Source: Armillaria gallica
Taxonomy: Eukaryota; Basidiomycota; Agaricomycetes; Agaricales; Physalacriaceae
Length of the DNA stretch: 64,000 nt
Assembly (NCBI GenBank): GCA_037576215.1
Contig: JBANDB010000002.1
Coordinates: 5,022,001 to 5,086,000 of the forward strand
Direction: 5' to 3'
The translations under genes and the position numbers were made by a program. The notes beneath the pieces are model-generated. The model did not search any database, was not told the origin of the DNA, and was given only the letters and a program-made list of their open reading frames with translations. This document shows, piece by piece, positions 11,685 through 22,057 of this stretch; position 1 is the stretch's first letter, and every line of letters starts with the position of its first letter.

Positions 11685-11795
11685 GTCTTTCTGAACCTTA
11701 TTTTTTTTTACCCCCATTACGGAGACTGGCAACAAACCGTGTGGCACGTTGCTCTTGTTTGGCTACATCTTCCCTTTCGCCCCCTTCCGAACGCT
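11685..11795 (+). repeat. Left arm of an inverted repeat around a RecQ fragment
   Basis: About 110 bp that reappear in reverse complement at 12163-12267. The shared core runs from GGAGACTGGCAACAAACC through CTCTTGTTTGGCTACATC, nearly identical over about 75 bp, preceded by an imperfect T-rich stretch. The arms are about 370 bp apart. Confidence 0.75.
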
Positions 11796-11833
11796 CTTCG
11801 CCCATCAGAATCGTGGGCAGCATACGTCACACC

Positions 11834-11950
11834 ATGCCTGAAAAGGCCGAAGTTCAGGCGAAAGTTCAAGCCATCTTTGGATGTCGCCCCTGTCTATGGC
11901 AGATCGAGGTTGTTCGCAAAGTCCTCGCTGGTCAGGATGATCTAGAATAG
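11834..11950 (+). pseudogene. RecQ-type helicase N-terminal fragment
   Basis: A 38-codon piece starting MPEKAEVQAKV and reading IFGCRPCLWQIEVVRKVLAG before a stop. In RecQ-like helicases multiplied in some agaricomycetes, this phrase (fungal form FGxRPCxWQ) sits just before the Q motif and Walker A motif. Those motifs are absent here, so no helicase can be made. It lies inside the spacer of an inverted repeat, which suggests capture by, or loss from, a mobile element. Confidence 0.6.
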
Positions 11951-12162
11951 CGATGATCTGATTTAACCAAGGTACCGCACTTCTATCTTGCACGTAGGTG
12001 GTCATGCTGAAGAGGAAACAGGACTCAGATGACGGTGGAGGGCAGAGTCAGTACAGTTGGTGGCACAGTGGATAAAATAATCTAGCATTGGAATTACACA
12101 TATTATTTACATATAGAGACCTACCCGCGTCGCGAATTGAGGCTTATTCGAGGAATAATTAA

Positions 12163-12267
12163 AGCTTTGGGGCTTTCGGAAGAGAGCGAAAGGGAAGATG
12201 TAGCCAAACAAGAGCAACGTGCCACACGGTTTGTTGCCAGTCTCCATAGTGGGAGGTAAAATAAAAT
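12163..12267 (-). repeat. Right arm of the inverted repeat around a RecQ fragment
   Basis: Reverse complement of 11685-11795 with few mismatches. Both arms can be read as the same peptide phrase (RLATNRVARCSCLATSSLS), which reflects the duplication and is not evidence of coding. Confidence 0.75.
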
Positions 12268-15200
12268 AAGGTTTAGAAAGATCAAAATGTCACGTGAGAG
12301 ATAAGATAAGATAAACGTCCTATACACATATCAGAGCTGCGAAGCAGCTTTTACCTCCCACGAAGGAGAATGGGAAGGAGTCTGGGTTCTGTTGTCTCTA
12401 CGGTTAGAATAGAATTGCAGGTATCAAGCGAAAAGGCCTACGCGCCGTAAAGAGGGAAATCCAAAATTCTGGGCGTCAAACTCTTCAGTGTCGATGTCCG
12501 TTTTCAATACAGGACACTGTAGACGTAACGCTCCAACCGGAGTTTCTGCGAATGGAATACTTAGCCTTTATTGTTAGCCTTATTCATGGCTGCGTGGTCT
12601 GTTGACTCGTCTCCGAAGAATTCATGTTTGATTCTTGTTGTGGCCATGTTTGAACGTCTCTTCCAACGACCTTGATTGTGCCAAACTCGGCTTCTAGGGC
12701 TGCAGCTGCAAATATAGCATAGCACAGTTCAATACAAAGGAATGACAAGCGAAAAAGACCACAAATTTTTAGAAAGAAAGGGAACAACGCTCTAAGGAAG
12801 AGCAAAGGCCGACACGACGCCGAAAGTCAAGCCGAGAGATGACGTAGGGCGTGCTGACTAACACTGGCAAAACCAAAATGCACCGCCACCGAGGACCTAA
12901 CCCAAAAACCGCATAAGACCAAGCCTGTATACACAGGACTCGGAACTTTGAGGGTGGGTGAGGTACACCCAGACTGGACGTCGCAGGATGTCCATTTCCT
13001 GTGGAGGTGATTATTTCTTTCCGTCGCTTGTACTGCTATTCGATATCAAAGTAACAGGATACAATATCACATTACCGGACATCCTTTACTCGCTCAACCA
13101 GACATGGTATACATAGGACTTCCGTGATGTTCAGTGAGTTGATGTTTTGTTGATCGATTGCATGTAGACAGCTGATGCCCTTACAGACACGATTTCCCCC
13201 TTGTTTGAGTATCCGATGTCTCGAGGTCGACAATTTGTGGTGAACGGAATTCCTGGGGCGTGTATTCTACAAGGATGGTTTCATTAATGTTCCTGTCACC
13301 TTACGCTCTAGTGCGTCCGGGTATATTACTGACAGCTTCTCTAGTAAGATATGAAGAGCTCGGATGTGTATTTGGAGTGATCTTTTGCCTTGGAATTGCG
13401 ATAAGACGACGTATCATCATTTTTCGATCAAGGTTATAGAATCCTCATGACTATATAGGTCAGCATCCGGCGAGCAAGAGTAAGTCTAGCTCGAGTCCAT
13501 CTGTTCGCTATGATTACAGATTGTAGTTCTGCTTTGAGACAGTAGATTTTCCTATTGGAATCGCGAGGCTCGGGACCACGAAATGAGCAAGAGGAAAGGG
13601 TGTTGTATATCCGTTGCAAACGAGATGGCATATACTACTCAAGTACAGTCCTTTTATACGACGATTCTAACTAAAAGCCGCGGGTATAAGCAACAAATAC
13701 GTACAACTAATGAAAGAATAGTGGCAAGACATTAATAAGCGGCGACTGGTAAGATGAACACTTCGACAGTTAATGATCAGCACCGTCGCTTGGTGACGAT
13801 GTGAGCTCGAATGTCAAACATTTCCTCCGTCAAGCGGCAGCTCGAAAAGTAAGTTTATCCTGTACTCGGTTAAAATTTGCTCACCTTGGATACCGCCCAG
13901 CTTCATGACTGCCATGGCAACGGGATTGTGTTGGTTACATGGATATTCTTCCGAAGAGCAAGGTTAGCAGTATTTTAGCATGCCTGACTCAGCTTTTTAC
14001 TGAGTTCAATTCCCCCAGATCAAGCTCGAAAAACTTGAGATTTAAACTCTAGGGAGATGTACCCGCAAAGGCCGTAATACTCTATTTCTCTGATTTTTCT
14101 CCTGGTCTCCATTGAAGCAGAGAACGAAACCATGCAGAGCCAGTGATAGGCCATGATGGTAAGGTATTGGTCTCGCTCAGAAGAAAGTCTGTAACTTATG
14201 GCGGTTTCCTGCAAAACTAGAAGTGATGGAGTCACTTTTTGGAACTTGAGCCTCGTGGGAGCACGAACACGGTAAGTCGTCGATATGTCACTGAACTCTT
14301 CCTGGTTGTTTCAAATTTGAATAGTTTCTTACTGTTTCTCTTGCAGTCTCTGCTATTCCCGAAGGTCTTTGCATTGTAACCATGGTCAAGTGGGCGCTCG
14401 GTGTTCAGCGGATAGCACATTGAAAGCTATTGTCAATAAACTCCATTCTTTTGAAGCCTTGGGGCCACTAGCCAGTGTCGGTTATATGTCTCTACAAGAC
14501 GGTTACTCTGACAACGAACAAACAAACGATCTTCGAGGCGTACTACATCAATAATGAAGCCTCTCCTCCACTGTCTCCAGCCGTTCGTAAGCCTATTGAT
14601 CTTGATGCACTACGCAACAATGCCTCTCTGACCCGGAACATTGTTAGGAGTTTTGTCAGGTAGTCTACCGATGTTGCATTGTGAAATGTACTCTATCGAG
14701 TTAAACTGCCTGATCAGAGAACGGTGGGTTTTATCTTCCCCGCATCTTAGTGCATAGTCCCATGCCTGATGTTACCCTCCTTTAACAGCAGATCAGTTTC
14801 GCACCGTACCATAGTCTTGAGTAAATATCTGCTCGCCTCTATCAATTCTGGAAGAATATTACGCAATGTAAGGATTTACACAGACCGTCCTTCCTTCCGA
14901 TCAATAGATATGTATCGTCGTTTGTCTGCGAGAGACTAGCTAGAACTGGGTTGCCAGACACCGTTAACAGTGGATCCCTTTGTTCAGGATTACGACTACT
15001 TTTTCTATCGCATGCACCCGAGTTGGGACAGGTGCACACTTTTTTGTACCATGGGATCTAGAATAGTAGACATGATTTGTCACTATGCCTATCTGCGCAT
15101 GAACGGGGAAAAGACCCATTCGCGCAAGCAAATATGCCTTCAAAGCAGCGAGGCTACTGGTCAAGTCGTGTTCTGACCTTTAGGATTTTTTGCATTCAAC

Positions 15201-16529
15201 GTTTATTGGTCGGTCATTGATTCATCTCGGGAGGTCCGGTTTCGCTTTTTTACTCTATCACACTGTTTCTTGTCTCGGCTGCCTCGTCTGGCTGCCTCGG
15301 ACACTGCTCTGTTTCCTCTTTTCTCTACTCTTTCCTTACCTGGAGTCTAGGTAGATGGATTTTTCTTCGTTGCTTGACACATGTATTGCTATTGTTCCGG
15401 ATTAAAACATCAAGGACGTCGAGAATTGAAGTTTGTGGTCTCTAAGCAACGTCATTGAAGGCAAGGTAAAGGTCTCTATGCCTTGTCCTTCATTAACCAC
15501 ATTTCGGGGGTTCATCATAAGTCAGAAGGGCGGCCCGAGACCTTGTCTTGCCCCTGCCATCTTCATGCGTTCAGTGCTCACTGTAGAAGTTTTGTGGTGA
15601 TCAGCGATACCAGTGGCAACCCATGCATTTTTTGCACTTAGTATTGTGCCAGCTGTGGAGCCTATGATTCATAAACCCTATGCTTCGTAGGGTTTCCCCG
15701 CGTCCAGCCAGATTGTATACATAATAATATGTATTGCATATGTGCATCTCATTGAAAAGGCTGTTTGTATCTTTTCAGCCAGGAAATCCCAAGGTAGCGG
15801 GCCTTGCCGCTTGCCGGCCTTACTTAGTTATTCGATATCGGCATCTCCCGCGAAGTGCTTCTACAGCATCCTGTAGATGGATACATTAGCTGCACTCGTT
15901 GTGTGCTCGATGCCCTGGTAGTAATTTGCCTCGATTCTTCCACCTCAACTTCTGGCGCGGCGCCTCCGAAAGAGCCTCAGTTGATGGTCCACCGAATCTT
16001 GCAGGACGCCGAGTTATATACAACTACAGAAACAATCTCCAATCGCCAAGGGAATGGGATACCTGCTCCACGACACAGCACTATTTCCTCTTCAACGCGC
16101 AGTTAGAATTCGTTCTTGACCCTTTTCTGATCCTCGAAGCTCTTCGACGACAACCTTGAACGGCCACAAACATCTACCTTTCGGAATTCACTTAGGAAAA
16201 AAAAGATGCCAAGAGGAAATTGAGAACCCGCGACCTATGCAGCGATGCGAGGTAGACGTCTTCCCAAATCCTTAGAAGTCCTGTTCTGACAGACGCGCGA
16301 GCAATTCGACTATTCGAAGATTGGCATGGACGCCAGTTTTTTTCTCCAAGTCCGCGAGTTCGCAGGACGTAGGCTTGTCCCGTGCAATTTTTGTATCTTC
16401 TTTTTTGCGGTCTTATATTCTAGAGACTAGCCCACACGACAGCTCATGGTGTTCTCTGCGCACCGAAAATTCTCCTTCTAGACATTTTTTCCCGTGCCCC
16501 TTCTTATCACGCGCTGTTCAAGGAACTCT
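12268..16529. other. Long gene-poor region
   Basis: About 4.3 kb with only short frames (up to 86 codons) and no family signature on either strand. A frame at 15899-16159 (about 86 codons) is slightly protein-like but has no known motif. The right end is the upstream region of the pectin methylesterase gene. Confidence 0.45.
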
Positions 16530-16538
16530 GTATATATA
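16530..16538 (+). promoter_or_regulatory. TATA box of the pectin methylesterase gene
   Basis: GTATATATA lies about 40 bp upstream of the start codon at 16576, the usual fungal spacing for a regulated secreted-enzyme gene. Confidence 0.6.
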
Positions 16539-16575
16539 GGCCTCGCGTCAACTAAATTGACCCAAAGAGTCAACC

Positions 16576-18083
16576 ATGCTCTCGAAGGTGTTCACCGCTA
16601 TCCTCTGTGCTCGCGCAGCCTGGGCTTACAGCTCGCCACCCTCTGGCGCCATTACTGTCGGCAGCTCTGGGACATACCCTAACCTCTCTAAAGCGTTAGG
16701 AGACACGTCTAGCAGTGCACGTTCTGCCATATCTCCACATCGCGCATTGGTACTTATGAGCTTCCAGGTTTACTTCATTTACTCTGGCACGTACATCGGC
16801 CAAACACTCATCTTGCGAAGCGACATCACAATCTATGGGCAGACCAGCACTGCCGATAGCTACACCAACAACAGTACGTATTCGAGTCACCGAGAAACGC
16901 TTTCTCACCATCCATTCCAGCTGTCACTTTGACTAACTCCCTCGGTGCTGACGATGTCGGTAGTTCCAACGATGCAAGCGGCACCGTCCGTGTCCACGGC
17001 TCCAACGTTGCCCTTTACAATTTGAACATCATCAATTCACGCGGTGCAGTGAGTTTCTGTTCTCAGCGTACTTTCCACTACTGATATCTTCTGAACTTTT
17101 TCTTCTAGGGCGTAAGTACTTTGAATGCCGCCTCATCTCGAGGTCACTGATGTGTTTCTAGGACCAAGCCATTGCCCTGAGTGTGCAGGCAACCCAGTTT
17201 GGTGGTTACGGTTTACAAATTGTCGGATATCAGTTAAGTTTTCAGTGCCCTTGCTACGACTATGCTTTTAATTTTCCGTAGAGATACCTTGTTGGCCAAT
17301 GTGGGTAAGTACGTACAGCTCTTTCGGTGTATCAAGTTTATCTTGATATCAAATTCATAGCGAATTTATCGCCAACTCTTACATTGAAGGAAATACTGAC
17401 TTTGTATGTTTTCATAATTTCCGGCTCTCAACCTTTGCTGACATTTACCCGCAGATTTTCGGTGAAAAAGCATCGTGAGTCACCCGCTCATGAATGGTGA
17501 TCCTTCTCACGGTCCACTATCCAGGCTCTGGATTACCGGCTCCGTCATTCATGTAAGGTCTCTTCCAGTGACTTCGAGTCTTGTTTAATGATTCCCGTTC
17601 ATATCTATTTTCCTTTACAGACTTTGGGTCACGGATGGATTACCGCCTCCGGACGAGGTACCAATGACAGCAACTGGTATGTCATCGATAACAGTGAAAT
17701 CAGTGGGTTCGGGGATGCCTACCTCGGAAGGCCGTGGGGAAACTACGCCAGAGTTGTCTTCCAGAAGAGCTACCTCGACAGTAACGTACCTGCCGCAGGA
17801 TGGTCTATCTGGAATATTGGGTTAGTAGTCCTAGATCTCGTGTAACATTTCGCTGATCTACTTTTATCCTTCAGCGATGAACGGTAATCCCTTTCTTCCC
17901 CTACATAATGAAGGTCCTGACACTCTGGCTAGCACCGACCATGTTACTTTCGCGGAATACGGCAACTTTGGCCCTGCTGCTGACACTTCTTCGCGCGCGA
18001 ACTTCTCTGAGGTTTTGAGCAGCGCTGTGAGAATCTCGACCGTACTGGGTTCCACGAACTGGATCGATTCGGATTTCTTGTAA
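16576..18083 (+). CDS. Pectin methylesterase (carbohydrate esterase family 8)
   Basis: Secreted enzyme that removes methyl groups from homogalacturonan. Eleven exons give 325 residues: 16576-16873, 16921-17048, 17109-17111, 17162-17232, 17282-17308, 17361-17403, 17455-17474, 17525-17552, 17621-17820, 17875-17883 and 17933-18083. A signal peptide (about residues 1-17) is followed by the right-handed beta-helix. Family blocks are present: DQAIALSVQA with the catalytic-loop Gln, GYQDTLLANVG and NTDFIFGEKA with the two catalytic Asp, and YLGRPWGNYARVVF with the Arg/Trp pair. Exons of 3 nt (GGC) and 9 nt are needed for the usual residues before DQAIALS and for NIGDERTDHVTF. Near 16705-16760 the frame reads through a segment that looks like a vestigial intron but has no in-phase splice pair; it may add about 17 extra residues. 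All active-site residues are present. Confidence 0.92.
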
Positions 18084-18500
18084 CACACGTTATTTTTCTC
18101 ATTGTTTCGAAAACTTTCAGCTAAGTTATCAAATCGCATAAATACTGGGACAATGAACAATTAATCTCGTGCAAGCTTTCCTCATCCTGTGATATCCGCT
18201 TAGTTGGTCAGGAAACATAAGGCAATTTTATTTAGTAGCGCGCGAGATTATCAAACAGCAGGCCAGCCTTCACACCACACCTTTCTCGCGACACGGCGTC
18301 ATGAACAGACCAGTCGAAGAGGGAAGCTGCGGCTTTCATGTGATTTACCTCTGGCTCAGTCGAATTTTTGGTGTGTATCTATCTTGACAGTTCTATCTCT
18401 CTAAATAACATTATGGATCGCATCTTTAGTCCCGTTTTAGGTCACAAGAGTGCTTCCAGTTAGGCCGGCGGTGACGATGCAATGCCGTGCCAATTTGAGC
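18084..18500. other. Intergenic region with residual homology to F-box-like copy 1 tail
   Basis: No gene. The right part (about 18440-18560) still resembles the C-terminal coding end of F-box-like copy 1 (EVYGHSL phrase) in another frame. Confidence 0.45.
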
Positions 18501-18567
18501 CTTGCCATACAGTATCGTCCATCCATGTAACATATTCATAGGATTCCACAAAGAATGCCCATAAACC

Positions 18568-19409
18568 TCAATAATAATGAGACTTGGCCCAAAGGAAGAA
18601 GGAAACATTCTTACCGAATGGCCTTGGGACTCGAACTGCTTTTCCGAAGCGACGATTCATCCCTCTCACATCACCCTCCGTCTCTGCATGGACACCATGG
18701 CCAGAAAACCGCCGGATGCAATTTAGATACGTCGAATGTGATAGCATATCCTCGAAAGGGGTTGCTTTAAGACATTCGAACAATGCGGCAGGGGCCATAT
18801 AACGACTGGCATCCTCCAGAAACATTATCCAACTGGGTGAGCATGTTCCCCATAGATATAGTCGGGTTCTGGGTTTTCAACAACGATTTCCCAGTCCAAA
18901 GGTAGGACACTGAGTTGTGCCGTTGCTTGGTCAAGCGCTATGGAGATTCGAGTCCGGATGGTGTGGTGTTGTCGAGGCATTATCAGAAGGAAGCATCCAC
19001 GTCGGTCGCGACACCTGATTTCGAGGAAGATTTGGGTGATATTTGGAAAACATTTGCGAAAGCCGATGTAATTGGGAAGATTGGACAAGATTGTGTATGG
19101 CTCCTGTGCAGCGTCCCTGGTTGCATCGACAAGGTTTACATGGCAGGTAATTGTACGAGTGGAATGAGGGAGATGAAGGTGGTAGATTAGAGAGTCGTTT
19201 TTGTGTATGATAGAACTGAGGTAGAGGAGATATCCCTTCGTTGGAACGAAGATATCCCGGGAAGTAATGTGGGTAAAAATGCCCTTCCAGAGGCTGTTGA
19301 CGAGGGGACATGCTTTCATGAATATAATTCTATCCTGTGACGGATGTTCCGAGTACCAAAACTCTGAGATAATGACATGAACGAGCTCGGGAGGGAGCTG
19401 GCCGAACAT
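18568..19409 (-). pseudogene. F-box-like hypothetical protein, copy 2, frameshifted
   Basis: Second copy of the family at 7236-8156. It keeps LPPELVHVIISEFWYS and MKACPLVNSLWKGIF and runs about 195 codons. It then meets a stop at about 18825 because one C is missing near 18832: copy 1 has HADPNW, copy 2 reads into a stop. After the shift, homology continues (MFLEDASRYMAP, RRFSGHGVHAETEG) to a stop at 18568. No ATG lies upstream of the Met at about 19409 in this frame for a plausible distance. Apart from this single deletion the copy is well preserved, so it is a young pseudogene or carries a sequencing error. Confidence 0.65.
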
Positions 19410-19510
19410 AAGAGAAGTTGGAGTAAGTCTCAAAGCGGCCTCGGCATATCCGGCATCGACTCTCGCTATAAATGCCGGTTTGCCGGTACGGAGCTGTTTG
19501 AAGTGCCACC

Positions 19511-20945
19511 ATGTTAAAGACGCCTGAAAGCTACCTTGCTATCCTCGCGGAGTCCTCTCAGCCACGTTATCATCTTCTAGCCGACAAACCCAATATGCAC
19601 GAACGACAAAATTTGGCATTACTCGATGCTTTGGCCGAAATTTGCGTGTCGCAAGAGGGCGAGACTTATGCATCGGCCTTGGAGCTCAATGTAGAGAGAT
19701 GTAGTCTCTTTATTGTCGGAAATCAAGAGCAGGTTCCACAGTGCACACAAGAATATCTGGCTGACCTTTGTCGCCGTCTCACGAACATAGCAAATGTTGC
19801 CGACGCTAGAAGACCATCGGACAAAGATTTTCCCCCTATGATTCGAGACTCCATCGACGAAATATACAGAACCGTGCTTTCGTTCACATTCCCAAAGCTT
19901 CTGGCTCGGCTTACGAAATGGAATGATTCCTGGTGCGACCGAATTGTGGACATCGATGAGATTCAGCTAGCTGAGGCTGACAGAAAGAAGTTCGGAGATC
20001 TTACCCAGGCCCTAAATTCCCTTTATCGCATGGCCACAAGTTTCAAGGATCCGCTGGACGTGGAAGATACGAAGATCCTGGATAATATTGTTGGCTCTGT
20101 GTCTGAGGAATGGTATTTGAACAATCCAGATACTGCTACATTTGTGCATATGCTCGACGCCTTGCCTACGAACGATGGGAATTCTAGTATGTGATATGTT
20201 TCGTGGGCATTGGGAGTTTACTTATGAGATGTCTTAACAGCGCCATTTTCTATTGAGCGATATCTACAAAAAATCCTGAAGACGTACGATCAGACAACAA
20301 AGTTGGTTGACTTTGCGCTATCGTCTCGCCATGGCTGCATATTTCAAAATCAACCGGAACTCGTATTTCTGAACTCTCAGGCGCGCCATGTAGAATTGAA
20401 CATACAGGGGGCAATCAACAAAGTTGAACTTCAAATGATAACCACTCGGGAAGATAAGGTATACCTTGACCGATTAAAGGATCGGCAATTAGAAGAACGG
20501 TACACTTCCTGCCCGCACTGCGAATGTGCGATGCTAGCGAATCTCCTTCGTAGATGGAAATTTCAAAGACCCGAACCTATTATTGGGATTTCGACATTGT
20601 CTTGCTTTGGCTGCCGTTTATATTTTATGGCTTACAGCTATGCACGTCTCCGACTAACCGTGAGTTGTCCATCTCTACCTGCGATTTATTAAAGCGTCAT
20701 TATGCTACTAGGGAAGTGACCTACCAATGCGTTTCGCTATTACTGGAGCACGCAACACAGCAGACGTGCCGTGGGTTTCCCCAGATCTGACAGCTATTGA
20801 TCCTGGTCTACATGCTGGCATTCAGCGGCGCCTATTGACACTAGTCCAAGAAGCATCTACAGCACATGTGAGATCGGCGCGTCGATACTCAGCACAAAAA
20901 CCTGCTTTAGACAGCACTCTTACTACGATGTGTATAGTGGCATGA
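19511..20945 (+). CDS. OTT_1508-like deaminase-fold protein
   Basis: Three exons (19511-20186, 20241-20659, 20712-20945) join with matching phases into 442 residues. The N-terminal half is an all-helical region of unknown function. The C-terminal third carries the zinc-binding pattern of the cytidine-deaminase-like fold: CPHCECAMLANLL (His-x-Glu at about residue 318) and, about 30 residues on, GISTLSCFGCRLYF (Cys-x-x-Cys). This spacing and the phrase IGxSxLSCxxC match the OTT_1508-like deaminase family, multiplied in agaricomycetes. Such proteins have been proposed to act on nucleic acids or nucleotides, sometimes as effectors, but function here is unknown. No signal peptide or membrane span is visible. 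Expression is plausible because the gene is intact between two decaying elements. The fold assignment is likely; the substrate cannot be inferred. Confidence 0.75.
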
Positions 20946-21624
20946 TGGTCACCCACGACGTTTATCCTAGACAACCTTGTGATGGAGTTCGAAGCCCAAA
21001 GGAAACGTCCAGCATAACGAGTGTCAGTCGAGTGCGCAGATTGCACTGAGGCCGCTTCGAACCAGTGGTCTCCGATAAATACCTAGGCACCATCAACGAA
21101 CGGCCGAACGACATTAGCTCGATGTCGCAAAGAAGTGCACAGAATGACGCCCATATAGCCTCACAGAACATCATCGTTAGACCTCAGCTCATCGAGGACC
21201 CCCCTATTCTGCCGCCAGGCGTTGTCCGGCGCGTCTCGAAATCGATGCCGATGGGCAGGCTGTGATGGTCGACTTGGGGATGGTGCAGCTTGATGACCTG
21301 CTTGACCGGCTTACGGGTGATCGTTTCCGGAGCAAGTTCGTCAATGGTATATCCAGCGAGTACTTCTATGACTGGTTCAGGGACCTGCGCCAATAGCCCT
21401 AAAATTGTGTTCGCTCCCTAAGTGACCAATCTACCTTTTTGCACTAGCGAAATCATTCACAGCTGCGTCTCCGCTATCATGATCTCGAGTTCCCCCCTGC
21501 GTATGGGTCCGATGCTTTGCGGCAACCTTGAAGTAGGTACCCTGCTCGCTGATTCACTATCGCCCTTGTCGTCATCGAAATATGCGCGTGCCGTTCCCTT
21601 ATCGGATGAAATGAGTTAATCCCA
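20946..21624. other. Intergenic region, possible coding scrap near 21230-21400
   Basis: A stretch of about 55 codons at 21230-21400 on the plus strand (phrase DGQAVMVDLGMVQLDDLLD) looks protein-like but has no start codon or partner exon that I can place. Nothing else is seen. Confidence 0.3.
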
Positions 21625-22057
21625 ATCTCGTCAACTGCGGACATGGCTAGTCAGCCAATCTTATGAAACGCGCGCGTCTTTTCCGCTTCTCTCGAGGCAC
21701 AACTCGCGCTCTTTCTCGATTACATTACACTCGCACCTTGGACAACGGTAATGAACGACTCCTAAGTTCGAGGCGATCTGGAATCCAAATGATCACGCAA
21801 ACGCTTGCTCATCCAAGGCCCCGATCGCTTACTATCAGCAATCCAGGTCAGCCGCTCTCAGTATCACTGCAATCGCCGGACTAGCATCCCGCTTCGAGTA
21901 TCGACGATCTATACCGGTGACTTCTGCGGCTTCACTCCGCATCTTGTTTATCCGCTGCATGGGATCATCCGCAGAAAGTCACTCTGGACACTAAAACCCG
22001 TCGTCACGGTAGAAAGGATGTCTCGCAACTTCTAACGCCCCCACGTTTCTGGACATG
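21625..22057 (+). repeat. Dispersed repeat, plus-strand copy
   Basis: About 430 bp repeated in reverse complement at 27418-27920. Shared landmarks include GATTACATTACACTCGCACC, TTGGACAACGGTAATGAACG, GACTTCTGCGGCTTCACTCC and GGTAGAAAGGATG. Identity is high in the middle and falls off at the left edge, where small indels appear. Similarity ends abruptly after CGTTTCTGGACATG. No transposase domain is recognisable; it could be a solo LTR or a non-autonomous element. Confidence 0.8.

Noticed and set aside
16706..16758. A 53-bp intron near the start of the pectin methylesterase gene
   Set aside because: The sequence looks like an intron and relatives lack these residues, but every donor/acceptor pair is out of phase. 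The frame was left open.
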